DNA of 6,556 nt from Bacteroidales bacterium (GCA_012031335.1 JAAUTT010000259.1:1-6556); one strand, 5' to 3'. Shown: positions 1 through 6,506, numbered from the stretch's first letter. Numbers and translations are program-made. Notes: a model not told the origin generated them from the sequence alone.

Positions 1-613
1 AAAATAATCATGTTGATCCTTATAAAATTTTCGCCAATATTCAAGGTATTTTAATACCGGGTGGTTTTGGCTCAAGAGGTATTGAAGGAAAAATCGCCGC
101 TGTTAAATACGCCAGAAAAACAAAATGCCCTTTTAGGTATTTGTTTAGGACTCCACTGTCGTCAGTCATCGAATTTGCCAGAAACGTTTGTGAATTAGAA
201 GAAGTCCATACGACAGAAATCGATCCAGAGACAAAGCATCCCATTATTACCCTTTTAGAGGAACAAAAAACGTAAAAAATAAAGGGGGATCAATGCGGTT
301 AGGAGCCTATGAATGCGCTTTAAAATCTGGCAGTAAGGCCTTTGACTGTTATCAAAAAGAGAGTATCACAGAAAGACATAGACATCGCTATGAATTTAAT
401 AACGAATACCTATGTGATTTTGAAAAAGCGGGAATGGTTGCTGCCGGAGTAAATCCTGATACGAATCTTGTAGAAATAGTGGAAAACACAAAACACAACT
501 GGTTTGTTGGTGTGCAGTTTCATCCCGAATACAGTAGCACTGTTTTAAATCCTCATCCTTTATTTGTTGATTTTGTAAAATCAGTAATAAATTACTCCGA
601 ATCGAAAAAATAG
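1..613 (+). CDS. pyrG: CTP synthase, C-terminal glutaminase part (5' truncated, frameshifted)
   Basis: CTP synthase makes CTP from UTP, ATP and glutamine in the cytoplasm. Only the C-terminal class I glutaminase domain is in the window; the gene enters from the left edge. Reading from base 3 gives GILIPGGFGSRGIEGK, the oxyanion-strand region. The nucleophile motif LGICLG lies at 133-150 in a different frame, and VIEFARNVCELEEVH returns to the first frame from 165. After EEQK near 270 the frame shifts again, and from 293 the protein runs MRLGAYEC, RHRHRYEFNNEYL, then VGVQFHPEY (catalytic His and Glu, codons at 521 and 527), ending ESKK at 613. Every block matches the family in order, so this is one gene with about three indels, not three genes. 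As written, the Cys nucleophile would be lost. Sequence error is the likeliest cause; real decay of this usually essential gene is less likely. A terminator follows at 655-698. Confidence 0.93.
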
Positions 614-654
614 TATCCTGTTTAAAGCGTGGATATTGACTTCATATTTATTTT

Positions 655-698
655 AAAAGGTGTTTTGAATTTAGGATAGATTCAATTTCACCTTTTTT
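655..698 (+). terminator. Rho-independent terminator of pyrG
   Basis: Arms AAAAGGTG (655-662) and CACCTTTT (689-696) pair over 8 bp. They are followed by a small internal loop and a second 6-bp stem, TTGAAT (665-670) with ATTCAA (680-685), closing a 9-nt loop. The descending arm runs into a T6 tract (693-698). It sits 42 bases after the pyrG stop. Confidence 0.8.
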
Positions 699-699
699 A

Positions 700-707
700 T
701 AGTTTTG
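700..707 (+). promoter_or_regulatory. Putative -7 box for yidC
   Basis: TAGTTTTG fits the Bacteroidota -7 consensus TAnnTTTG. It starts one base after the T tract and A that end the pyrG terminator, and lies 36 bases before the yidC ATG at 744. No well-spaced TTTG -33 box is visible: the nearest, at 664-667, is too far upstream. The call therefore rests on one box plus its position between a terminator and a gene start. Confidence 0.45.
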
Positions 708-743
708 CAAAGTTTTATAAGATATTTATTTAAAAAATTTGAA

Positions 744-2632
744 ATGGATAGAAATTCAATTATTGGAATTATTCTTATTGCTGTAATATTTGTTATTTGG
801 GGATATATACTTCACCTTCCAAGGAAGAAAACTTAGAAAATCATCAGCAGGACTCAATAGCGATTGTACAAAGACAAAAGGCTGAGCAGGAATCTGTTAA
901 GACACAAGAAGCTTCGACTCCAACTGAGACGGCAGTATCGGACTCAGTGAAAAATAAAATGGTTATAAGTCAGTATGGGGCCTTTGCAAAAGCAGCTGAA
1001 GATACCGCTAAATTTTACACCCTTGAAAACAGTAAGATCAAACTTACCATTTCCAATAAGGGGGGCCGGCCTTATGCAGTGCAACTCAAGGAATATCACC
1101 GGTACGATTCCTCTGATCTGATCCTTTTTAAAGGTGATTCCACTGTTTTTGGTCTAAATTTTCCTACTAACCAGAACAGGACAATATTTACCAACGACTT
1201 ATTTTTTAAAGCCTCTGAAAATCAAAAAGATATAGTTGTTTCGCCAGGACAAAAACCTGAGACACTAAGTATGAGATTATATGCCGGAACAAACAGTTAT
1301 ATCGAATACCTGTACACCCTTGCTCCCGATGATTATATGGTTGGATTTAAAATCAATATGGTTGGGATGGACTCGGTAGTGGCTTCAAATTACAGTTCAC
1401 TTGATATCATCTGGAAATCGGTAATTCCCAGACAAGAAATGGGAAGGAAGAATGAAAACAATTACACGACAATTGTTTATAAACATTTGGGAGAGGATGT
1501 AGATGAAATAAGTGCCGGTATTGGCGCCAATCAAACGGAAGAGGAAAATATTCCAAACAGTATAAAATGGATTGCTTTTAAGCAACATTTTTTCTCCTCG
1601 GTTTTAATTGCCGAAAACCGATTTAACAAACCCGTATTACGGTCAACTAATCTGGAGGATACCAGTAAATTACTGAAAGCATTCGAAGCAGTATTGCCCA
1701 TAAGTTATGAGAATAAACCTAATTTCACTTCCGATTTTAGATTTTATTTCGGCCCCAATCATTATAATACTTTAAAAGCATATAATCTCGACATGGAACA
1801 TATCGTTCCACTTGGATGGAGCTGGATACGCTGGATTAGTAAATACTTTATTATACCTGTTTTTAACTGGCTGGATAATTACATTGCTAACTATGGGATT
1901 ATTATATTGGTTCTTACAATTTTAATTAAATTGATATTGTTCCCTCTAACCTATAAATCTTACCTTTCTCAGGCACGTATGCGGGTTCTCAAACCTCAGA
2001 TTGATGAGATAAATGCAAAAATCCCCAAAGATAAACCTCTTGAACGTCAGCAGGCTACTATGGCTCTGTATAAAAAAGCGGGGGTTAATCCAATGGGTGG
2101 TTGTTTGCCATTGTTGCTTCAAATGCCTATTTTATTTGCTATGTTCTATTTTTTCCCAACTTCAATAGAACTGCGCCAGGAAGGCTTTTTATGGGCAACT
2201 GACCTTTCAACCTACGATTCCATATTTTCATGGTCAACAGATATTCCGCTGATTAGTCGTTTTTATGGTAATCACATAAGCTTATTTACCATATTGATGA
2301 CAGTTTCAACACTTGTTAGTATGAAAATGAGTAATCAGGCTCAAATGAGTGATGCTCAGCTTCCAGGCATGAAAACTATGATGTATATTATGCCGGTAAT
2401 GTTTATGTTCGTTCTCAATGGCTTTTCATCCGGTTTAACATATTATTACTTTTTGGCAAATATGATCACCATTGGTCAGAATGAGTTGTTCAAAAGGATG
2501 ATAGATGAGAAGAAGATTCTTGCTAAAATTCACGCCAATAAAGCAAAGCCGGTTAAGAAATCGAAATTTCAGGAACGGCTCGAGAAAATGGCTAAAGAAC
2601 GTGGTATGAAAGTGCCTGCTAAGAAAAAATAA
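744..2632 (+). CDS. yidC: Membrane protein insertase YidC (frameshift near codon 20)
   Basis: YidC/Oxa1 family insertase of the inner membrane, acting alone or with SecYEG. The start at 744 gives MDRNSIIGIILIAVIFVIWG, the N-terminal signal-anchor helix. That frame then stops at TAG 834, while TSPSKEENLENHQQDSIA continues in the -1 frame from about 803. One more G in the GGGG run (799-802) rejoins them into about 629 residues. The periplasmic domain covers roughly 70-355 of the repaired protein. The conserved core begins near 365, with LIKLILFPLTYKSYL (TM2), a cytoplasmic loop with RMRVLKPQ and ALYKKAGVNPMGGCLPLL leading into TM3, and the last helices around 512-573. The tail is strongly basic (KAKPVKKSK, ending VPAKKK), as expected for ribosome contact. 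Lys396 occupies the place of the groove Arg of E. coli YidC. A gene model starting at the in-frame TTG 797 would lose TM1 and is wrong. pyrG upstream is a common neighbour in Bacteroidota. Confidence 0.95.
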
Positions 2633-2651
2633 GATATAATAAAACCATTGG

Positions 2652-2870
2652 TGTCCGGTTAAAAATAGTAGACTTCTCCCTACGGTCGAAATGACAAGGC
2701 TTTTAGGGGATTTAAATGGAGAGGGGCATAGTGGGCGGCGGAGCCGCCCACTATGCCCCTCTCTTAAGCTAACTGCCTCATGGTCATTTCGAATGAAATG
2801 AGAACTTAGCGAAGCGTTCTCACCGCAGGTAAATCTACTCTTTATTTCTTATAAGTATTTTTACCGGACA
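2652..2870. mobile_element. MITE-like non-coding element with terminal inverted repeats
   Basis: The left end TGTCCGGTTAAAAATA (2652-2667) is the inverse of the right end (2856-2870) apart from one extra T. Just inside, AGTAGA (2667-2672) pairs with TCTACT (2834-2839), and TCGAAATGAC (2686-2695) pairs with GTCATTTCGA (2783-2792). A 21-bp perfect hairpin occupies the centre. The whole element of about 219 bp can fold on itself and has no coding capacity. The inner units (TTCTCCCTACGGTCGAAATGAC and its inverse) resemble dispersed repeats common in Bacteroidota genomes; that resemblance is from memory. No convincing target-site duplication is seen. It lies 19 bases after the yidC stop. It could be a transposon-derived MITE or a REP-like structural repeat; the parent transposase is not identified. 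Confidence 0.6.
2719..2763. repeat. 21-bp perfect palindromic hairpin
   Basis: The arms 2719-2739 and 2743-2763 are exact reverse complements around a 3-base GGA loop. The inner part is very GC-rich (GTGGGCGGC / GCCGCCCAC). There is no T run after it, so it is not a classic terminator. It is the core of the larger inverted-repeat element. Next to it, GAGAAC (2800-2805) and GTTCTC (2816-2821) form a second small hairpin. Confidence 0.9.
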
Positions 2871-2887
2871 ATATTGAATAAAAACAT

Positions 2888-2921
2888 AAAAGCCCTGCCA
2901 GATTTTTCAGCAGGGGCTTTT
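2888..2921. terminator. Rho-independent terminator between convergent genes
   Basis: AAAAGCCCTGC (2888-2898) pairs with GCAGGGGCTTTTT (2910 onward) with a single bulged G and an 11-base loop, followed by a T-rich tail (TTTTTTAT). A-rich sequence before the left arm gives a T-rich tail on the other strand too, so it could stop transcripts from both directions. It probably ends the yidC transcript, from which it is now separated by the inserted repeat element. It is 130 bases past the end of the minus-strand gene. Confidence 0.8.
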
Positions 2922-3050
2922 TTATAACTTGTATTAAGCAGGCATAATGTACATAAAGTCTGCGAATTGGAGATGTTTTCCTAAGTATATTTGCTGATAA
3001 TTTTAAATATAATTAAGTGAAGGACTTCAAGATTGAAGCTACCTACTTCT

Positions 3051-3584
3051 TCATTTTCTTAAAATTTCTTTTCTTTTCACCGGATTTGGTTCGCAAATAA
3101 TTTCAGCTCCTTCGGATTTTACCCAAAGTAATTTTCCTTCTGCACTATATTTGGCTGTAAATATATCGGTCCGACCTTTTGAATGGGCAATGTAATCTTC
3201 AAAAAATGAAATCCCGGTGAAATATCCTGTTATATAAATATTATTGTTACTATCCGTCTTAATCAGTTTAACCAAATCGGGTTCACTGCCTCCTGCCTGC
3301 TTTATCCATAACAAATCTCCATTACGGGAATACTTGGCAACAAATACATCAAATTTCCCCAACGATACCAGTTTGACATCGCCAAACATGGCACTATTCA
3401 TAAAATATCCCGTTAAACAAAGGTTTTCATCCTTATCAATAGCCCAGTAAACATCTGTTACGTCGAGTTGCTTTAAGATATTTTTTATCCAAGTATTATC
3501 CGATGATGGCGTGATTTCAACTTTCAAAAAAGGTGAAAAGTTGAGCAGTGTAGCGCTGATTAAAAGTGATTTTAAAAATAGCAT
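3051..3584 (-). CDS. Short secreted protein with two SBBP-like beta-propeller repeats
   Basis: Starting at the ATG at 3584 gives 177 residues opening with a likely signal peptide (MLFLKSLLISATLLNFSPF). The frame is open upstream to an ATG at 3725, but those 47 residues are Phe/Tyr/Lys/Asn-rich with no family look, so the inner start is preferred. Two tandem units follow, near residues 50-99 and 110-159. Each has an Asp/Asn-rich turn, LTGYF or ITGYF, then DVFVAKYSRNGDLLWIKQAGG or DIFTAKYSAEGKLLWVKSEG. These match SBBP (seven-bladed beta-propeller) repeats, abundant in exported Bacteroidota proteins. Family members usually have many more units and often a C-terminal sorting domain; this one ends in a short basic tail (VKRKEILRK) with neither. 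It may be a truncated remnant. No SBBP continuation was seen in other frames downstream. No clear SD or promoter was found. Specific function unknown. Confidence 0.68.
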   Translation of the reverse strand: MLFLKSLLISATLLNFSPFLKVEITPSSDNTWIKNILKQLDVTDVYWAIDKDENLCLTGYFMNSAMFGDVKLVSLGKFDVFVAKYSRNGDLLWIKQAGGSEPDLVKLIKTDSNNNIYITGYFTGISFFEDYIAHSKGRTDIFTAKYSAEGKLLWVKSEGAEIICEPNPVKRKEILRK

Positions 3585-3766
3585 GAATTTGAAGTGGTAA
3601 AATTCCGGATCAAAGTAAAAGTTAAAATAGGATTTTTGAAAGTTTTGTTGATAAATGGTGAAATATTGGTTTCGGAAGTATTTTCTTTCCTTAATACCAG
3701 CATCATTTTTTAGCTGTCTTTTCAAACCATTATCGAATTTTCAAGTAAAACATATCCTACAATGAT

Positions 3767-3774
3767 TACTTTTA
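3767..3774 (+). promoter_or_regulatory. Possible -7 box for the beta-CASP nuclease gene
   Basis: TACTTTTA differs by one base from the Bacteroidota TAnnTTTG box and lies 28 bases before the ATG at 3803. No -33 TTTG at proper spacing is present, so this is a weak candidate supported mainly by position. Confidence 0.28.
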
Positions 3775-3802
3775 TAATTTAAAGCTTTTAACTGCCATAT
3801 TT

Positions 3803-5203
3803 ATGAAAATAAAATTTTTAGGAGCTGCCAGGGAAGTTACTGGTAGTAAGCATTTAATAGTCACCAGAGATGGTGTTCGTATACTTCTCGACTGTGGTAT
3901 GTTTCAGGGTAAAGGAATGGATACTGATACCATGAACAGACACCTTGGGTTTAATCCGGGAGAGATCGATTATCTTGTTTTAACCCATGCACATATTGAT
4001 CACACAGGTTTGATTCCCTACATTTATAAACTTGGTTTTAAAGGAACCGTAATATGTACACACGCTACACGGGATCTTTGTGCTATTATGCTGGCCGATT
4101 GCGGAAAGATACAGGAACAGGATACCAAATGGTTTAATAAGAAAAGAATTAAACAAGGCAAAGAACCTGTAGACCCAATTTATACTAAAGCTGATGCAGA
4201 ACAATGCCTCGAACTATTTGTAGGTATTCCTTACAATAAGCCTTTTAAAATGAATGGTCACGTAACGCTTTCGTTTACTAATACTGGCCATTTGTTGGGG
4301 AGTGGAGTTGCCAATATGGTTTTCGACGAAGGAGACCGTAAGGTACGATTAGCATATACAGGCGACATTGGTCGTCCTACAAACAGAATTCTTCGCTCAC
4401 CCGTTCCTTTTCCGCAAGCTGATATAATAATTACCGAATCCACCTACGGTAATCGTTTACACGAGGTTACCCATATAGCAGAGGACAGATTACTCGAAGT
4501 AATAAAAAATACCTGTATTCAGAAAAAAGGGAAAGTTATTATCCCTTCTTTTAGTGTTGGACGTACCCAGGAAGTAATCTATTCGCTTAATAACTTCTTT
4601 AATGAAGGGAAGCTACCCAAAATAAATATTTATGTTGACAGTCCGTTATCCGTAAATGCAACCAATATTTTCCGATTACATAAGGAATGTTTCAATGAAT
4701 TTATGCTGCATAAGATGGAAACCGATCCTGATCCGTTTGGTTTCGACCGGTTGTTTTTTGTTACCAGTGTTGAAGACTCCAAAAAACTGAATGATACCAA
4801 AGAACCGTGCGTTATAATTTCTGCTTCGGGGATGATGGAAGCCGGACGTGTAAAACATCACCTTGCAAACAGTATTTCGGACCCGAAAAATACAGTATTG
4901 GCCGTTGGGTATTGTGCTCCTTCCACCCTTGGTGCCAGAATCTTAAGAGGAGAGACTTCTGTTTCGATTTTCGGGACCCTATATCCGGTTAAAGCCGATA
5001 TTGAAAAACTTGATTCTTACTCGGGCCATGCAGATTATAACGAGATGCTTGGTTTTCTCGAATGTCAGAATAAGGAAGAAGTTAAAATGGTTTATGTTGT
5101 TCATGGAGAATATGAAGCACAGCAATTTTTCAAAACTGAACTTGAAAAGAGTGGTTTTAAAAATGTTCATATTCCAGAACTTGGTGAAGAAGTGAATTAT
5201 TGA
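3803..5203 (+). CDS. Beta-CASP metallo-beta-lactamase, probable RNA-processing nuclease (CPSF73/Ysh1-like)
   Basis: A 466-residue protein of the RNA-specificity metallo-beta-lactamase group. The N-terminal fold opens with MKIKFLGAAREVTGSKH. The metal motif HAHIDH (His62, His64, Asp66, His67) is complete, followed by GHLLGSG (His163) and YTGDIG (Asp188). Beta-CASP motif A is TESTYG (Glu212), motif B SGHAD (His409) and motif C VVHGE (His434). The inserted CASP domain spans roughly 215-395 and contains IPSFSVGRTQEV and SASGMMEAGRVKHHL. All catalytic ligands are present, so an active zinc-dependent RNase is expected; endo- versus exonuclease activity and RNA substrate cannot be told from sequence. 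There is no signal peptide, so it should be cytoplasmic. It is shorter than RNase J (about 550 residues) and lacks that C-terminal domain. The ATG start sits in AT-rich sequence without an SD. It appears monocistronic, followed after 159 bases by the ribosomal operon with its own promoter. Confidence 0.92.
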   Translation: MKIKFLGAAREVTGSKHLIVTRDGVRILLDCGMFQGKGMDTDTMNRHLGFNPGEIDYLVLTHAHIDHTGLIPYIYKLGFKGTVICTHATRDLCAIMLADCGKIQEQDTKWFNKKRIKQGKEPVDPIYTKADAEQCLELFVGIPYNKPFKMNGHVTLSFTNTGHLLGSGVANMVFDEGDRKVRLAYTGDIGRPTNRILRSPVPFPQADIIITESTYGNRLHEVTHIAEDRLLEVIKNTCIQKKGKVIIPSFSVGRTQEVIYSLNNFFNEGKLPKINIYVDSPLSVNATNIFRLHKECFNEFMLHKMETDPDPFGFDRLFFVTSVEDSKKLNDTKEPCVIISASGMMEAGRVKHHLANSISDPKNTVLAVGYCAPSTLGARILRGETSVSIFGTLYPVKADIEKLDSYSGHADYNEMLGFLECQNKEEVKMVYVVHGEYEAQQFFKTELEKSGFKNVHIPELGEEVNY

Positions 5204-5296
5204 TATTAAAACTATATGTCAGGGGTGCTGTGGAGATAATAAAAAATCATTCAAGGCACCTCAACCTTTTATTTTTCAAAGAAAAGGCTCTTCTCA

Positions 5297-5328
5297 TTTG
5301 GTGTATATTAAAAAAGTTTCTACTTTTG
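5297..5328 (+). promoter_or_regulatory. Promoter of rpsF-rpsR-rplI (Bacteroidota -33/-7 type)
   Basis: A TTTG -33 box (5297-5300), a 20-base spacer and TACTTTTG (5321-5328), an exact match to TAnnTTTG. Transcription would begin near 5335, giving a leader of about 28 bases to the rpsF ATG. That leader is AT-rich and too short for the structured bS6:bS18-binding leader known from other phyla. Confidence 0.8.
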
Positions 5329-5362
5329 CGACCTATTTTTAATAAAATAATAAACAAACAGT

Positions 5363-5713
5363 ATGTTAAATCATTATGAAACCGTTTTCATTGTAACTCC
5401 CGTTTTGTCTGATACACAGATGAAGGAAGCGGTACTTAAATTTAAGCACATTATCACCGAAGAAGGTGGTAAAATTGTGCATGAAGAGGATTGGGGCCTC
5501 AAAAAGCTGGCTTATCCTATTCAGAAAAAGTCAACAGGATTTTATTATCTGATTGAGTTTGAATCTGAAGGTAAAGCTATCGATAAGCTGGAAACAGAAT
5601 ATCGTCGTGATGAACGTGTAATCCGTTTTTTAACCATGAAAATGGATAAATATGCCGTTGAATACGCCGTAAAGAAAAGAAGTAAACAAGCCGAAAAGAA
5701 AGTGGAGGAATAG
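5363..5713 (+). CDS. rpsF: 30S ribosomal protein bS6
   Basis: bS6 binds 16S rRNA on the small-subunit platform together with bS18. The 116-residue product starts [17 protein letters not shown], the conserved first strand of the S6 ferredoxin-like fold. It continues with [22 protein letters not shown] and the helix/strand [18 protein letters not shown], then an extended charged C-terminal tail ([13 protein letters not shown]), common in the family. Length and start are normal. There is no SD before the ATG, only an A-rich stretch, typical of Bacteroidota. First gene of the operon; its stop is 2 bases before rpsR, and its last codons contain the rpsR SD. Confidence 0.98.
   Translation: MLNHYETVFIVTPVLSDTQMKEAVLKFKHIITEEGGKIVHEEDWGLKKLAYPIQKKSTGFYYLIEFESEGKAIDKLETEYRRDERVIRFLTMKMDKYAVEYAVKKRSKQAEKKVEE
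5704..5708 (+). promoter_or_regulatory. Shine-Dalgarno of rpsR
   Basis: GGAGG inside the last rpsF codons, 7 bases before the rpsR ATG at 5716. It is complementary to the canonical 16S rRNA 3' end. The preceding gene rpsF and the upstream yidC and nuclease genes have no such site. Confidence 0.75.
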
Positions 5714-5715
5714 TT

Positions 5716-5984
5716 ATGAGTCAGAATCAGTCAGAAATCAGATATTTAACACCTCCAACCGTAGAGGTAAAGAAGAAGAAATACTGCCGTTTCAAAAAGA
5801 ACCGAATTAAATATGTGGATTATAAAGATCCTGAATTTTAAAGAAATTCTTAAACGAACAGGGTAAAATATTACCCCGCAGATTAACAGGTACCTCGCTG
5901 AAATTCCAGCGTAAAGTTGCCACTTCAATTAAAAGGGCTCGTCATTTGGCATTCCTGCCTTATGTAACCGATATGTTGAAATAA
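5716..5984 (+). CDS. rpsR: 30S ribosomal protein bS18 (apparent 1-base deletion)
   Basis: bS18 partners bS6 on the 30S platform. From ATG 5716 the frame reads [14 protein letters not shown], then [20 protein letters not shown] and PEF before a TAA at 5839-5841. The rest of the family sequence continues in the -1 frame: [40 protein letters not shown] and PYVTDMLK, ending at 5984. Restoring one T in the T4 run (5836-5839) gives a normal 89-residue protein. No break is plausible in this essential gene, so the missing base is probably a sequencing error. Automated annotation would call a 41-residue fragment or miss the gene. It lies 2 bases after rpsF and 19 before rplI, so the three are cotranscribed. 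Confidence 0.95.
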
Positions 5985-5988
5985 TATC

Positions 5989-5994
5989 AGGAGG
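5989..5994 (+). promoter_or_regulatory. Shine-Dalgarno of rplI
   Basis: A full AGGAGG 9 bases before the rplI ATG at 6004, in the short rpsR-rplI gap. It is an unusually strong SD for a phylum in which SD use is generally weak. Confidence 0.75.
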
Positions 5995-6003
5995 ATAGTA
6001 AAC

Positions 6004-6453
6004 ATGCAAGTAATTTTAAAACAAGATATGGCAAATCTCGGTCAGAAAGACGAGATTGTAAAAGTTCGTGATGGTTATGCCCGTAATTACCTTATTCCAC
6101 AAGGTTTGGCCACCCTCGCCACCGAATCTGCCAAGAAGGTTCTCGCCGAAAATACAAGACAACGTGCTCACAAAGAAGCAAAAATAAAAGCTGAAGCTGA
6201 AGTGATTGCAGAAAAGATGAAGGGTATAAAACTTCAGATTGGTGCAAAAACATCGACAACCGGTAAGATTTTTGGTTCGGTGAATACCATTCAGGTTGCT
6301 GAAGCATTGAAAGAGAAAGGTTACGATGTGGACCGTAAAAACATCAGCCTTATCAATGCCGATAATATCAAGGAAGTTGGTAGCTATAAAGCAAGAGTTA
6401 AGCTTCATAAAGAAGTGGTGATCGAAATCGATTTTGAAATCGTATCGGAATAA
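6004..6453 (+). CDS. rplI: 50S ribosomal protein bL9
   Basis: bL9 binds 23S rRNA near the base of the L1 stalk and affects translational fidelity. The 149-residue length is standard. The N-terminal domain has MQVILKQDMANLGQKDEIV and the rRNA-binding signature DGYARNYLIPQGLA (residues 23-36). The long connecting helix is Ala/Lys/Glu-rich (about 41-75), and the C-terminal domain includes TTGKIFGSVNTIQVAEALKE and ends VVIEIDFEIVSE. The reading frame is intact. It is the last gene of the bS6-bS18-bL9 operon, followed 20 bases later by a strong terminator. Confidence 0.98.
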   Translation: MQVILKQDMANLGQKDEIVKVRDGYARNYLIPQGLATLATESAKKVLAENTRQRAHKEAKIKAEAEVIAEKMKGIKLQIGAKTSTTGKIFGSVNTIQVAEALKEKGYDVDRKNISLINADNIKEVGSYKARVKLHKEVVIEIDFEIVSE

Positions 6454-6473
6454 CATACCGATTCATTAATAAA

Positions 6474-6506
6474 AGAAAAAGGCTGCCCATAAGGTAGCCT
6501 TTTTCT
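6474..6506 (+). terminator. Rho-independent terminator of the ribosomal operon
   Basis: AGAAAAAGGCTGCC (6474-6487) pairs with the arm at 6493-6506 over 14 bp with one G-U pair, closing a 5-base loop (CATAA). The descending arm contains T5 and is followed by further T-rich sequence. The A5 tract on the left arm would also support termination from the opposite strand. Confidence 0.9.

Noticed and set aside
133..841. Programmed ribosomal frameshifting in pyrG or yidC
   Set aside because: No slippery heptamer with a downstream structure is evident, the pyrG core needs a -2/+2 pair, and similar losses recur at homopolymers elsewhere in the window. Sequence error is simpler.
2640..2876. Target-site duplication around the MITE-like element
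   Set aside because: ATTG occurs near both ends (left flank before 2651, right flank after 2870), but at unequal offsets from the repeat ends and is too short to be meaningful.
3585..3725. Longer N-terminus for the SBBP-like protein from the ATG at 3725
   Set aside because: The extra 47 residues show no domain character and would bury the signal peptide internally; the start at 3584 is more sensible for an exported protein.
5222..5262. Possible terminator after the beta-CASP gene (GGGGTGC with GCACCTC)
   Set aside because: Only 7 pairs including one G-U, a 27-base loop and no clean T tract directly after it; too weak to call.
5329..5362. Structured bS6:bS18 autoregulatory leader ahead of rpsF
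   Set aside because: With the promoter at 5297-5328 the leader is only about 28 AT-rich bases with no stem or conserved loop.
6016..6456. A 146-residue open frame antisense to rplI
   Set aside because: It is Phe/Cys/His-rich with no recognisable family and lies fully opposite an intact bL9 gene; it is a shadow of rplI codon use.
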